The position numbers and the translations under genes were made by a program. Shown in pieces: positions 12,949-25,915 of a DNA stretch of 64,000 nt (its first letter is position 1; each line of letters starts with the position of its first letter). The stretch comes from Tubiluchus corallicola (lineage: Eukaryota; Priapulida; Priapulimorpha; Priapulimorphida; Tubiluchidae), in assembly GCA_030141605.1 (NCBI GenBank), contig JAQGDQ010000014.1, positions 372,001 to 436,000 on the forward strand, in the 5' to 3' direction. Under the pieces are notes generated by a model, which saw nothing but the letters and a program-made list of their open reading frames with translations, ran no database searches and was not told the origin of the DNA.

Positions 12949-13078
12949 CAGCCTGGTTTCTTCTTCCTGTTTCTTTTTTATATTCTTTTCACATGCTAAG
13001 ATGCTCTGTCTCAAGGGACACACACAAATATTTCTTCTGTTTTCTGATTAGTTTATTCATTTAGGTTGTTCATTGTAG
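12949..13078 (+). repeat. Dispersed repeat family A, copy 2
   Basis: Second copy of the repeat at 1,823-1,938, sharing TATTCTTTTCACATGCTAAG-type sequence (first copy ACGTTCTAAG), CTCAAGGGA and TTCATTTAGGTTGTTCATT. It directly follows the giant (AG)n tract, with an insertion of ACACACAAATA relative to copy 1. Confidence 0.65.
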
Positions 13079-13336
13079 AGCCCTGTTGTTATTCTTGTTG
13101 ATGAGTGAAAATAACAACAGCAGCGACAGTGGCGGTGACTCCGGCAGTAGCAAAGAAAACAACAAATCAGCAAAGCCGCTTGCCACTTAACTTCTTAACC
13201 TCTGTAGATTCTAGCTTTCTTTTAATCTTAAAAATTTAGAAATATGTTTCAGTGTAACAATAAATGTCTTTTGTGCAGAACTGTTATAACAGCTGATAAA
13301 AATATTTGACGAATAGTGCAGTTAAAAATGAACTGA

Positions 13337-14148
13337 CAACATGATTTAGCTGTTTTAACACGCTGCCATGTATGTTATCAAGCATACTGTAGGTGCCGTG
13401 GACCATGTCAAACATTTACCAAACAGAGCAATGGCCCATTATAATGCTTACGTATCGCATGCATTAGATACTGGATTGGATTTATTATGTAATAACATAT
13501 TAACATGCGAGTGTGTATACAATACACCGCCTGGCTCTGGGGGTTTGCTGAAATGTCCAGCGCTGTATGGCTTGAGAAGCCATTTTACCACTTCCATTGA
13601 AGCCGTTCTTGCAATTCGGTCCATTTCGTGGATGACCTACTAATCATCAATAAGTGGGAATTGGGTAGCGATTATTGAAACGTTGAAAGAGTGGCAGAGT
13701 TGTGTGCTAAGATGACTAATAATGTTTGCCAACATTTTGTTTGAAATTGTTATTTACTGTAGCGGAAGATTTTACGGGCATGTTTAGAACATGCTGTTAT
13801 TGATTATGTTTCTTTGATTATTACGTTTTTATTATTTAATTAAATATCACGTGATCTGTTCTATCTTAGCTGATCACCCTCGAGAATTATTCACGAGTAT
13901 AGTATCAAGTACTGGGTACACTTGCTTGTTTGTTCGTCTCCAAAATAATATTGTATACACATTCGCTTGCTAACGTGTTATTACGTAATAAATCCAATCC
14001 TGTAATAATGAACGGGATACCTAAGCATATAATGGCCATTGCTCACTTTGTGAAATGCTTAATATGGTCCTCATGTTAACACGGCACACACAGTACGTAT
14101 GCTTGGCAACATACATACCAACATTATTAAAACAGCTAAATCACTTTG
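13337..14148. mobile_element. DNA element with about 190-200-bp terminal inverted repeats
   Basis: The left arm (about 13,337-13,526) and the reverse complement of the right arm (about 13,949-14,148) align along their whole length. Shared blocks include GATTTAGCTGTTTTAA, AGCAATGGCC, GGATTGGATTTATTA and TGTGTATACAATA. The interior is about 420 bp with no transposase. The open frame at 13,368-13,643 merely reads the left arm. This is a non-autonomous transposon or an old inverted duplication. Confidence 0.75.
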
Positions 14149-14814
14149 TTTTTTAAAATTTGTCAATTCACTTTTAACTGCGTTATTCGCCAAACAGTTG
14201 ATATTAATATCACTAAACCAGTCATCAATTCAAAAGGTTTAGGGTATTCTTTTCCTGCCACGAATATTCCTGCAGTGATAAAAGGTCAAAGGTCAGGGAC
14301 TCAACTTTTCATTTTACGAAAATATGGCGTCTGGTATTTCACCATGTGTGTGAACCAGCGTTCTGCATATTCTCAAAATGGAACTTGACAATCAATGAAA
14401 GTTTTGGATCATTTTGGGGGTCTGTGAGTTGTAAGCGGCGGGAAGAATTCGCCATTTCAAAATGTTTTATTAAGACCTGCAAGTTAAACTTTATGCTCAA
14501 CATTTAACTGATCCGTGGCCTAGCATTCCAACAAATAATTTTGCGAAGCTCAAGTGCAAATAGTCTGTGTGGTACCGCACAACTCTGAGGTTCAACAAGA
14601 TCGTGAAATTTGGTGCTAAATCGCAGTAATCGCTTCAAGTGTGAAAGTTAACTCGCTTTCTTAAACCACTTTTTGGCTTTTATGAAGAAAAAAGTGCGGT
14701 ATTTCTCTCAGACGACGCCTGGTCACTCTAATATGTTGTCCCCAGTTGTATGCAGCTGTTAACTTCTTCACGACTAGCGTTTCCCGTATTTCCTCTTCTA
14801 ATGTAGGTGTAACA

Positions 14815-15085
14815 AAGTAACGTGAGCGTAGTTAATTACGTGCGCTGGGGCTTCGAGTTATGTGCGTTCACAGCCTTTTCGTGTTATGCGCTGCGAGTCA
14901 TTAATGATAGTTTCAATTACAGTTATCATCAGATGCTCTACGGGTATGAGGGATGATAATGAGAGGATGTACAGTAGTTTATTACGATTTGGGAGGCGGC
15001 TATTGCTGCTGCTGTAGACATAATTGGGCGGTGATTAATGAGGACTTAATGATTATTCACTATTTGAAATTAATTATGCAAAAGA
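14815..15085. other. Candidate conserved non-coding element
   Basis: Unique sequence with several homeodomain-type cores (GTTAATTA, ATTAATGA, AATTAATTATGC) next to GC-richer blocks (GGGAGGCGGC). No frame and no repeat signature. Regulatory function is a guess from texture. Confidence 0.2.
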
Positions 15086-15294
15086 TGGATTCATACTTGC
15101 CGGCTTAAGTATATTTAAACTAAATTCAGTAATTCAGTTTTGTAAACTGTTTATATATCTGGTATTTTGCGCTTCTGCGAACTGTCACTGATGCTTTGTT
15201 GTTCTTATATTTTTATACAATATAATTATTCTTGCGATTCACAGTATCAAAAGATCCAATATAGAACTTGATGCATGAAATTATTCATCGAGGT

Positions 15295-15545
15295 GTATAG
15301 TCGAGTGGTCATGGCGCAAGCAACGCTGAAGCTGTTTAGTGAATCGTTCGTGATCTGTGTTCAATACTTGCTCAGGGAGTTTTAGTTGTCCTACTGATTC
15401 TGAGTTTTATCTCTTTGATGGAGGAGGTACATATACTCCACACATGACCAAGACACCTCTGCGGATTCAGTTGATCATTGTAGAGGGCTTGATGAAACGC
15501 CAGGTTCTGGTCGCGCTACGAGGTTGAGTGGAATTTACTTTGGTG
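15295..15545 (+). mobile_element. tRNA-Ser-like SINE candidate
   Basis: TATAGTCGAGTGGTCATGGC at 15,296 resembles the A box and D arm of class II tRNAs (Ser/Leu). About 65 bases on, GTGTTCAATACT resembles a B box, and that long spacing fits a class II tRNA. The following roughly 150 bp is probably the SINE body, but I recognise no conserved SINE core domain. No other copy is seen in this window. Confidence 0.42.
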
Positions 15546-15600
15546 TTTAAAAATCAAATGGAAAAATCAGGTCGTCACTGAGGTGCTGATTAGTATTCAT

Positions 15601-15602
15601 GC

Positions 15603-15697
<95 letters not shown>

Positions 15698-15819
15698 AAA
15701 ACAGAAAAACAAACACACTGACTGACTGGCTGAGGCTGACTGACTGACCGACCGGCCGACCGATTGACTGATTGAGGCCGATTGACTGACTGGCATGACA
15801 GGAAGGCAGGCAGGCAGGC

Positions 15820-15850
<31 letters not shown>

Positions 15851-15860
15851 TAGACGGACA
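15601..15860. repeat. (ACAG)n with related 4-bp derivatives
   Basis: (CAGA)n from 15,601 to about 15,699, then GACT, GACC, GGCA and again GACA units to about 15,860. The 4-bp register is largely kept. Its Cys/Val/Ser-rich frames are artefacts. Confidence 0.95.
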
Positions 15861-15864
15861 AACA

Positions 15865-17155
15865 GACGACCTACACTAGTTCCAGTATAGCATGATCTGC
15901 TATGAAACAAACAGTATCATCAATACACATACATCGAGCTAATTGGGAATCTTAAAAATTTGCTGAAATCTAAAGACTGACAGAAACATAAAGTAGAAGA
16001 TGTAAAAGCAACAAAACGTATCACAGATAAGCCAGTTTTCCTATCATCACGCCGTTACTTTTTTTGGTTTTTAATGCATTTTGCGAACATATAAAAAATA
16101 GAAAAAGTTTTGCACTTGGTCTACGAAGCTTTTATGTTCCATGTAATGCTAATATTGTAAATTTGCATGATATATGTAATGAATTTTACGTATAACATTT
16201 AATATTGTAAACTGAAACAAGAAAAGAAAAACTAGATTCTTTTGGAAATCTATCGAATAGAAACAAAAAAGTAAGCCCTTTTAAAAAAATCATTAAAATT
16301 CATTTCTCTTTGCAATGGAATAAAAAATTTTGCTATTTTTGCGAATACACAAGCCAAATGTCAAGTCAAAAAAGCAAAATTTGGAGATTTTAGTGCGTTT
16401 AATATAATTTATCCTTTTCCTTTTGTAAAGTTTTTTTACTTACATTAAAAAACTGTTCAGTATGAATTCCTAAAACTACAATTATTTTTCTCAATTGGAG
16501 CCTGAATTTACCAACAACTTCATTTGTTTGTTCATGGGACCATTTCTCAACGATAACTTGCTTAAAGAAAGCTGATTTTTTATGTTGTTTTGCGCAGTGT
16601 CGTTTATCAATCCTGTAGTGTTTATTTAATATGTTTTCTGTGTTTTTTTATAAACGGCATGGGTTTATATTTTGAAATTTAGATATCTAAAAAATAAAAT
16701 GAAGAAAATGAATAAAATAAAATTAATGCGTCGTCAGGCATAAAACGTCTATTTTGTAATTTTCTTAGCAAAAATTAATGAGTGCTGAGTCCTTTTTGTC
16801 TTGTGCGATTTTAAAAAAGGGCCTCCTTGTATGTGTCCACTCTTATTGTTTACTTAACATGCCGAACACAGTTTGCTATCATTCGGTTTAGTACCTTTTT
16901 ATTATTGAGGTTATTTTGTCTTATTTGTATTTTAATGCTGAAGGATACCAGTTTAACAAGAGCGTCAGGAACATGAGACTAATCAAGTTTCAGCACACGT
17001 TTTCTACTCCGCTAATTGTTGCACCATTCGCCCGCCCTACTCTTTCTCGACGAGATGGTCAACTGCTTTCTAATTTAAAATTCGTTTTAATTAGACATAG
17101 AACGAAGCAAAATCGTTGATTTCAGTCTTAAAAAGACCTCAATAAAAGTGTTGTA
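15865..17155. other. No gene seen (1.3 kb)
   Basis: Very AT-rich with many A and T runs. No repeat structure or coding signal seen. Confidence 0.5.
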
Positions 17156-17157
17156 AT

Positions 17158-17320
17158 TTCGGAAGGAATTAGCAATTCCCACACAATTTAAATACCCTAA
17201 CCCTAACTCTAACCCTAACGTTAACTCTACCCTAACGCTAACCATAACCCCACCCTAATAGAGCGTTGTAATTTTTACAGTGGTGTTAGCCATTTTAAAT
17301 TAGCAAATGAAATGCACTAA
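17158..17320. repeat. Degenerate telomere-like tract (CCCTAA variants)
   Basis: 17,193-17,257 holds about ten units of CCCTAA/CTCTAA/CGCTAA type, the complement of the TTAGGG animal telomere repeat. It is preceded by GGAAGGAATTAGCAATTCCC, an imperfect palindrome. A similar arrangement occurs at 45,405-45,530. It could be an interstitial telomeric site or part of a dispersed element. Confidence 0.65.
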
Positions 17321-17639
17321 AAAAACTTGCCAATTTACCATTTCTATTGTTTTTTTCGAAGCTGTCTTCTCGTCAAGTTCCCTCTCGTCTTCAGTTTCGT
17401 ATCAGTTGAGAAACAAGCTTGACATCCATCATGGGATCTCGCTATAGTTACAGATAAATCTTGTGTTGCGTTGATTTGTGTTTCAAAACCGGTCACGTGT
17501 CTTGCGGTCGTTTTAAGCGAACGCAGACTCGTCGTATGACGGTAATAATCGAATTTAATTCAGTGCTTAGTCGTTTCCCAAAATAGTTTTTCTTTGTTTT
17601 TTGCTTCTCTCCATTTCTGGTCTCTTTATCTGTCTTATC

Positions 17640-17642
17640 TTT

Positions 17643-17678
<36 letters not shown>

Positions 17679-17680
17679 TT
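17640..17680. repeat. (CT)n microsatellite
   Basis: About 30 bp of CT repeat within a longer pyrimidine-rich stretch to about 17,740. Confidence 0.9.
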
Positions 17681-17999
17681 ATTTTCCCCTTTATTTCTCT
17701 CTTTCCTGTTTTTACTTCTCTCTCCTCCTCTCTCTATTCTTTTGCTTTTGTTGTAATGAATTAATCATCTGTTTACCCTTCGTCCCCCTTTTACTCACAT
17801 TGTTCATTTCGTTTCATTTTATTTCATGTCATGTGTTCTTCCTGAACCATGTGCTCTTCATCTCGCCCCTCTTATTCTTCCATGGGTTCCCTTCTCAGTT
17901 ACTCACATCAATGATTAATTTCGTCAGCTACGTTAGGCTTGCGCGGTCTCAGTCTCTGAAGCCCGTAATTAACTTACATGTGAAAGTAAATTGCTCTTG

Positions 18000-18781
18000 G
18001 TAATTGATTGCATATTGGGATATTCAAATGGACATAACAACAGTGTATATTTTCGCACATAAGATACTCGCTGGCGTTTAGTTACACTGACAGCCCCAAA
18101 TTGGCGTGTTAAGTCTTCCTGGCCCGAACACTAGAAAGAGAAAAGGATGAAATTATGGCGCTCCTATTCTAAAATAATTGTTGTTGTGCAAGATATGACG
18201 CGTGTAATTAGACGTTTTTTATTATTATAACTCTAATTTATTCAGAAAATGCAGGGTACAACTACACAATCCAAACAAGTCTATTTACAGGGCAGTTGAC
18301 ACGTTTACATCCCATTTTCAATAAAAATCACCAGCAAAGTGCTACAAAAAATTCTGCCCAGGCGACTGCGATTTCACATATCTCTGGTACTTACACGATT
18401 TACATAGAAAGTGTAAAAGTAGCCTTTGTTTCCCATGTTACTATCGCTTTTTTTGAAAATCTGAAATGATGAGCCACTTGGATGACCTTAGGTTAATATC
18501 AAGTTGATTTACAAAGCTGGACGACTGATAAACTCCGTTAGACTACAAAAACTGGAAAGAAAAGCCTATAGCAAGACACAGATTTCAACCGTTTGACTGT
18601 AAGTCAATAAAAACTTATGACAATTCTGACGTAATGAATCAACTGGGATAGACGGGAAGGTTCAACTCGCCACCTTGGCCCTGCAAATGCAACTAAACGC
18701 CAGTGAGTATGCTATGTGTGAAAATATGCACAGTTGTTATATCCATTTAAATATTCTAATGCAAATTCAACAATTGGTTGA
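18000..18781. mobile_element. DNA element with about 125-bp terminal inverted repeats
   Basis: Left arm 18,000-18,122 and right arm 18,655-18,781 are mirror images with about one mismatch in five. Shared blocks include ACATAACAAC/GTTGTTATAT, ACTCGCTGGCGTTTAGTT and its mirror. The roughly 530-bp interior has no long open frame. The sequence is unrelated to the 13.3-kb element although the architecture is the same. Confidence 0.65.
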
Positions 18782-18784
18782 AAA

Positions 18785-21700
18785 CAGTGCCAGTGTAACT
18801 AATTTTGCTGAACATGGCTAATATGCTATAACTAATATGAGCTATTACCAAACTTTTTGCAGATTTCAATAAAGTTAATGGTTAATGGAACTTGTGTCAA
18901 AATGATTGATAGTACGCTTCTAACTATAGCACCCACTTTAGTGGAGTAAAGGTATCATGGGTAGATTTCCCCAAATCAATATATTTTCGCGTTATCAGAT
19001 CAGACCAACTTGAACAAGACGAACATATCGAGAAGTTGGAAATTTTTGTAGTGCTACGGAATACGGATAAATATGCAAAAATATTTGAAAATTAAACTAC
19101 CGGGCACAAGGGATGTGCAACCTGGGCAAACTTGACAGAAAGTACTTCTATATATTCTCACTTTTTGATAAACACTTGAATAATGTTATTCTTGTTCTAC
19201 GGGCAAAATGTATTCATTTGGGGAAGCTAAACAGTGCTGATAGCTATAATATGCTAACAGTAGGATAAATTCTTGGCGAAAGTTGTACCGATTATGGCAG
19301 TTTGTGGCTTGTCAATCATGCAGTTCTTTGCTCCATTTAAACACACAACAGATTTTGCTACGCTTACTGTCACTGAAAGCACACAGTTAAGTACTTTTAA
19401 AATTTAACGGTAAAATTCGATTATCAAGACAACCGCGTTAATATTAAGCACGATGTTGTGCAAATATAAGTTGGACTGAGACATTCTGGGATGGTGGAGT
19501 ACTTGAGATTAGCATTGATAAGAACCAGTTGGCTAATAGATTATCAAGCAAAAGTATAGAATTATTACTGATTTGCCTTGTACATAGGCCTAGTATGCAA
19601 GATGTATATGGACGTAAATATCAGTACTTATTTTTCTAGTTACCGGTTCGCAAATTTTCGTAAATTTTAATTATCATAAATAAAATTGTCATACTTGCTC
19701 TGGTAAACGTATTAGTTATCAAAATGACATCCAATGATGGTTGTTGGGCAGAATTGTTCTGAGCATTCGTTCACCACCTGTTAAAGACCTGATTTTTACC
19801 TGTTAAAGACATACAAATAATGTTGATTGACTAGTAGCATAAGTGCAACCTGTCTTCAAGGCCAATAGTCAACTGTTCTTGTTAAGGACTTATGGACACA
19901 TGCTTTATACAAATGCTTTAAGACAATTTTTATGTTAATTTTTTAACATATCAATATAACAAATCAATATAACAATGATTAGAGGCACTTTGATAAAGCT
20001 ATGGTACATCCGATTCTTGATCCTTTTGTTTGGCTAATTTGAATGTCTTTTTAATATAACGTTGCTGCGTTATACCGTTAATTTCTGAATTTAAGCAGCG
20101 CCTAGACTGTTGAAATTTTTATTCACTGGCGTCAAAAAAACATACAGGATTATTGAAATTATTTCAAAATTAAGACTTATTTTTTATTTTTCTTCCGGTG
20201 TGACCAGCTAGCCTAATGTGCACTGCATCTGATACAACATCCCATACAGATTTATAAAGCGCGATGTAAAATGGTGTTAATACCTTGTTGATTAGCTTGC
20301 GGACACTGGTAAAACTTTTAACTCAACTGACTTTCATGCTTAGCCTTACAAAATCGTTGTAAATGGAAATTAGAGTGTGAAAATACGTCATTTGTTAACA
20401 ACTCCAAATCCGTCAGTCAAAGTGAATTAGTTAGAGCCTTGAAATCTGGTTGAACAGATTCTGATTGTAAAATAAGTATTTGGCAAATTGCCATGTGTAA
20501 AAGCACTTAAAGCAGCCAAAATTCGAATCCTGCTCACTGGCCAGGTTTGTTCTGATGATTTCGACTGTGTTTTGCCGCTATATGTGAAGGCTGTTAATTA
20601 TGTGTTGTCCTTGTAGTTGTTTTGGTTAACCTAAAAATAGGTGCAGCAAGGGCGCAATATAAATTTTTAGTAGATTTTTGTTTAGAATTTTGTATTAATA
20701 TTTTTCTTACTTTTTGGCTTGCCTTTAAGAAGCTTGCATCCAAAATTTTACACGTCACTTTTTACTTAAGATTTGAGAAATAACAATTTTTTTAACTTTG
20801 CGTTGGTGTACTCATTATTTTTGTTGGCTTTGTGACATTTTAGAAGAAGTTTTGAATAATTTTGATGTGTTTGGTAATTTGGTAAAGCAGGTCTTACGGA
20901 CTTAAATTTGGGTCGATGCAATTTATTCGTATAATGCAATACAATAACATTTGAATATAGTAACATTTGGTATCATTATTGATGTTATATTACACGCTTA
21001 TCTTTCAAGAGTTTCGTCTTGTAAATCCTGGTATGCTTCCCCAATAGCATTATATGGAGCAGTTCACATATCGAACGCCCTTTAAAAGTTAGTAAATACG
21101 CCAGATGAGATTAATTTGTTCAGATTATATCAGTTAATGCTAATTAAGCACTCGTAGAATCATTGTCTAATTAATGCATAAGTTTACCGGTTCACTTAAG
21201 TTTGTTATTTTCAAAATCACAATGAATACACATTGAAATACATACATTGCAAAACACAGCAAACAAAAAAGTACTGAAATACCTAATTACAAATAATTTG
21301 GATATTTAGGCCAGGAAGGTAAACTTATATCGACCAGAGCAGAAAGGCTTTGGAGAACTTGTTTGTAAACTGTACTAGTTGTTAAATTAAATAAATAATG
21401 ACAAATATTAAATAATAAAGCAAATGGAAGGAGATAGTTCTGTAACGTTTAAGAATGCGAAAACGATGATGATGCAAATGACCAGGATAATCAGATTACA
21501 ATGATGAAAAAATGAAAATTAGTCTCATAAGAATTTAAAGGGAATAAAGCAAATCGGCGTCATTTATTTCATATTTTGATTTTAGGTCTCCACAATTTTG
21601 TACGTAACAGGTGTTGAACAAATTCTAATTTTGCTTTAAAGTTTAAGAGAAAGAAGAAGAGGAGAAAAATGAGAAGCCTCCTACTGACGTAGATTAAAAA

Positions 21701-22500
21701 GGAGATAACCTTAAATCAATCAGCTGTTATACTAATAGAGGCAACGTCATAGTTGCTGTAATGGTTTTATTAAGTTATGTGGTGATTGTCTTTTATCAGT
21801 AATAAGGACGTGTGAAGCCGTCGTCTCTGATTCAGCTGCTATTTAGACTTCTTTCTACGAATAGGGCTTCTTTGTTATGTGGCTGAAACGTCATATTGCA
21901 CCTGATTGTATATCATACGAAGCAGTTTTACAAGTGAAAATGCCAAAGTGAGAGCTTCAGTTTTTCATTGTGATCCTGCTTACGAAATGGTGAGGTAACA
22001 TGTTTTTAGCGAAGGAATAACCGAAAATACAAAGAAAAGGGAAGACCAAAAATTGACAGCTCTAAATATCATCTCCTTTTATTAAAAATAAAATCAATGA
22101 CGTAGAAATACAAGACAAAAAAAGCGAGAAAAACTAAGAAGGTACACTATTAAGAACACCTTGGAAAAAAGGCAAGGAAAACGAAAATGAATATTACTGA
22201 ACTGATCTGGCAGAGATACGAGAAAAGGGTACAGAAATAAAGCAACTGAGAGAAAAAATGTGGGGACATTTTTCTTTTATTTATTTATTTTATTGAAGAA
22301 CTAGTACAGTTTACAAAGGTATAAATGAAATAGAGCATAAAGTAACAGTTGTTGAATAAGATGTTCAGAAAAGTATGGTTGTCCCTCAAAAGGAGGTCTG
22401 ACCACCCTCACATGGTAGATAGATAGACGGATGGATGATTGGATGGAGAATTGGATGAATGGACAGAAAAAGAGAGGGAGAATGAGAGCGTGAGAGCGAC
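18785..22500. other. No gene seen (3.7 kb)
   Basis: AT-rich unique sequence. Frames are at most 66 codons. I see no transposon motif and no splice-bounded exon I could defend. Confidence 0.5.
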
Positions 22501-22522
22501 AGCGAGAGAGAAAGCAAGAAAG

Positions 22523-22526
<4 letters not shown>

Positions 22527-22585
<59 letters not shown>
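22527..22585. repeat. (AG)n microsatellite
   Basis: About 58 bp of near-perfect AG repeat inside a purine-rich stretch (22,440-22,625) that switches to a pyrimidine-rich stretch on the same strand at about 22,745-22,925. Confidence 0.95.
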
Positions 22586-22588
<3 letters not shown>

Positions 22589-22929
22589 TGGAGGGAGGGA
22601 GAAAGAGAGAAGAAATAAGAAAAAGATACCCTCATCGTCGCCAGCAGAAGCGTTTTCAACACCATTATGATGATCATATGTTATTCTGATGATCATAGGT
22701 CTAGTCTATAGAAACATTGTAAGAATGAGAATACGTCTCCTACGTCTCCTGTCTCGTCTTTTTTCTTCACTCACTCAGTTCCTCTATCTCTCTATCTCTC
22801 TCTTTTATTCTTTCTTTCAGGCTTTTCTCTCTCTTTTCCTTTCGCCCTTTTCTATTTCTGTCTCTTCCGTTTTCTTTTCCCTCTATCCGTGTCTCCTCTT
22901 CCTTATGATCTTTCTTTCTCCTGTGTGTT

Positions 22930-25915
22930 TTTGTTTTCGCAGCTCTTACCGCAACAGAGTACAAGACCAAAGCGTTTCTCAACCTGCCTGAGAAAACAAC
23001 TGAAGGTCATGGCCTGAAGTGCATAATATACGAAAGGAAGTCATTTAGATCGCGGAAATTACGCGCACTGAATCAGAGGCAAATTTTAGCGCGATCTTCA
23101 AGTGAGTGGCAAACGAATCAGCGGGTAAAAATTCATTAGTAATGGTGAAGTACAGTGGTGTAGATGACGTCATTGGCTGTAGCGCTAAGTACGTAAGTGA
23201 GTGTATGTAGCTAAGTGTGCTAAGCTCTTAAATAATTAGATTATTTCCATTTTTTAAAACCGTTTCGGCACGGACTTTATTCTTTGTACATTTCTTTTTT
23301 CATGTAATGATGTTACCAATTTAAGGTTTATAAAGGTTGCTTTTCACTCATGTTGTTAGCAAAATGTCTCGCTGAATTCAATTTGAATTTTGGAATGTAA
23401 GTTTTACATTAAATAGTTGGAAATCAGACTGAGGTTAATTATGTTTATTAGTTCAATTCAATGTAACTTTATATTTAGTTGTTAAAGTGATATTTAAGTG
23501 TTTAATCACACAAAATATAAAAGTACTATATCAGGAATTTTTTTATGCAATACACGTTATCGTATTGTATCGAATCAGTGCTCAAAGTTATATATTGGTA
23601 TCGTATCGGATCCAATCCGTCTGTCTATCTGTCTCTCTTAGCACTTCCTGAACTCAATGAAACTTTTTGTATCTTGTAAATAAATTGGTGCGCCTTAGCA
23701 GCTCTTATTTTGTTGCTAATCAATATAAAATTTTCACATAAATTTTCCTCTGCCAAACGTTTTTTTACGCACCAGGAAATTCAGTATCATTACCACATTG
23801 GAGTTTATTTCCTGGTAACTAGCTGGCTTATTATCTTCGAGGAATTACTTAAGAAGGTTAACGTGACGAAAAGAAAATACTGATTCTGTCTGGCCTAGCT
23901 AGTGAAATCATTTGCAATAGTTTCTTTAAGATTAACTATTCGAAACAGTAACCCAATGCCCAGTAAGTTTTTCTGACGGTCGCATAGTGATATCAAAATA
24001 TTTCATCTGAATTAATGTTCTAGTTCAAAAAACTGATTTTCTTGTCGTGTTCTACTGCTGATGCTGATGCTGCTGCTGGTGCACGTGGTAGTGCTGCTGC
24101 TCTGAAATGTTTTTCTCCAACAAATGGTTGGATCCTGGTGCATATGAGGTGTTTAGTTTTATTTAAATAAAGTAGCGTTACCCTCTTAACTGATGTCAAC
24201 TTAGGCAATTACTGTCCGATGTGCCAGTATTTAGTGTGAATCACTGTATATCGGATTTCTGATTTTTGGGTCAATGTGGACTTTCACCTTATTTCTCTAC
24301 TAAACGTGGAGTATGTCTTAAACAGGAACAAATTGTTCTTGTTAAAGGTTAACGTAGTCAAAAGCCCTTTCTACTTCTTCAAACATATGCATACAGTAAA
24401 TTTCATACAATACTTTTCCCTGTTTGAACTACCGATAAAGAATAAAAACATAGTGCAGATGATGCATCGGTTACTGCCACAGAAAAATCGGTGCGATTAC
24501 TATGCGGCAGTCACCTGACAGTCTTAAATTATTAGCTTTATAATTTACACGGCTCATAAATGCGCTAAAGTGTACGCCAGAGACCGAGGATTCACGGCTA
24601 TAATGATAAAATGCTAATTGTGCTGCTGTGCTTAGCGCGCTGTGATGCTGTGAAAGATTTGTGGTTAATTGAGTTAGCGTTTGCCTGTTTTACCCTTTTT
24701 GACAGCTGCTTATTATAGGGACATGATTATCGAAGGTGAAAGCAAAAACATCAGGTGCCTGCTATAAAAACGACAGAAAGGGAAATAAGCAAAAGGTAAA
24801 CAAGCAAATACAAGAAAACGAAAGGGTGAAACAAAAAAGAAACATGAAGGAAATAAAAGAAGATAAGAAAGAACAAAGAAAGCAGAAAAAATATATTCCA
24901 TTCACTTTCTTAGAAGTTATTCTTTTTGAGCCAACCAGTTAATGTTTTATTTTTGATTGCTTTGTTACGAACAGACAGACGAATAACAGGAGTTGCAAAA
25001 GACCACCCTGGTTGTCCAGGAAATTATTATTCTCAAATCATAAACTAAGTGAAACATTTGACTGTCTGAGAGTTAAATCTACAGTACTAATGACACAATA
25101 AAATCTACTTATACGAAACTTAACACAATGAGGCAATCGTTTAAATAAATCACATTTAGCGGCTATAAAGTGGTCCATAAAAAGATCTTGTGCGCATGTG
25201 ATAACGGGGTAGACCAAAATAAATACACGGCATTACGAATGGTCTACACTTAATTAGACCTTGAACAGTCGCTGAACAGTAAAAAAAATGCATTCGGTTT
25301 TAGAGCAAGGCATTACAAGTATATAGTTAACTCTTTGGCTCCAAATCTGGTGTCATAGAGTAGCATTAATCGTAGACTTTTATTCAATATGAGGCTATGT
25401 GACGAAACTAAACTTTGAGTGCGAGTGTGGTGGTAAATAAAAGCAAGTAAAACCTAAGACAGAACAAATAAAGGCAGGTAGAACTTAAGTCGGAACCAGC
25501 GAAAGCAGTGGGTTTCCACTATCGCCCTTATAGTAGATAGTAAATTAATTTTACACTATTTTGTGTTAACCTTTGTTCCTCAATGATTTCCTTAGTTGAA
25601 TACATTGGTTGGTAAAAGATTTCTACTTTTGATGAAAACACAGCTCCCGTTTCTTGATCGAAGATTTCTGTCTCTCCTGTCGAAGATTTCTGTATCTCTC
25701 CTGTCGACCTCCGAGAAGCTAGTAGCATCTCGTTTTTCTCCCGTCTGCTACAGTCAGTTGATGCTGAACACCATGGCAACGGATGGCAGGAAGCAGATTA
25801 ATCAAGTCTTCCAATTAACATGGCCGTTGTTGAGCTTCAACTTGTTCACTGTTGTCGAGCTGTACTGGCTATGTTTAAGTGAGCGAATAAAAGTTTAAGC
25901 TTTAAAACAAACATT
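22930..25915. other. Mostly featureless, with one motif-rich patch
   Basis: Unique AT-rich DNA. 24,525-24,715 is GC-richer with TTAATTGAGTTAGC and TGCTTAGCGCGCTGTGATGC and could be regulatory. 24,755-24,895 is purine-rich. 25,596-25,790 contains a partly duplicated GTCGAAGATTTCTGT(A)TCTCTCCT segment (about 25,660-25,702). Confidence 0.4.
24110..24165 (-). pseudogene. Possible C2H2 zinc-finger relic
   Basis: The minus strand reads ...TKHLICTRIQPFVGEKHF..., resembling the zinc-finger linker TKHxRIHTGEKPF with a short insertion. The second His and the Cys pair are not in place. It is then overrun by GCA/GCT triplets. Very short and weak. Confidence 0.2.

Noticed and set aside
15547-15910. Two Cys-Leu-Ser-Val-rich frames resembling a Cys-repeat protein
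   Set aside because: Translation of (ACAG)n in two frames.
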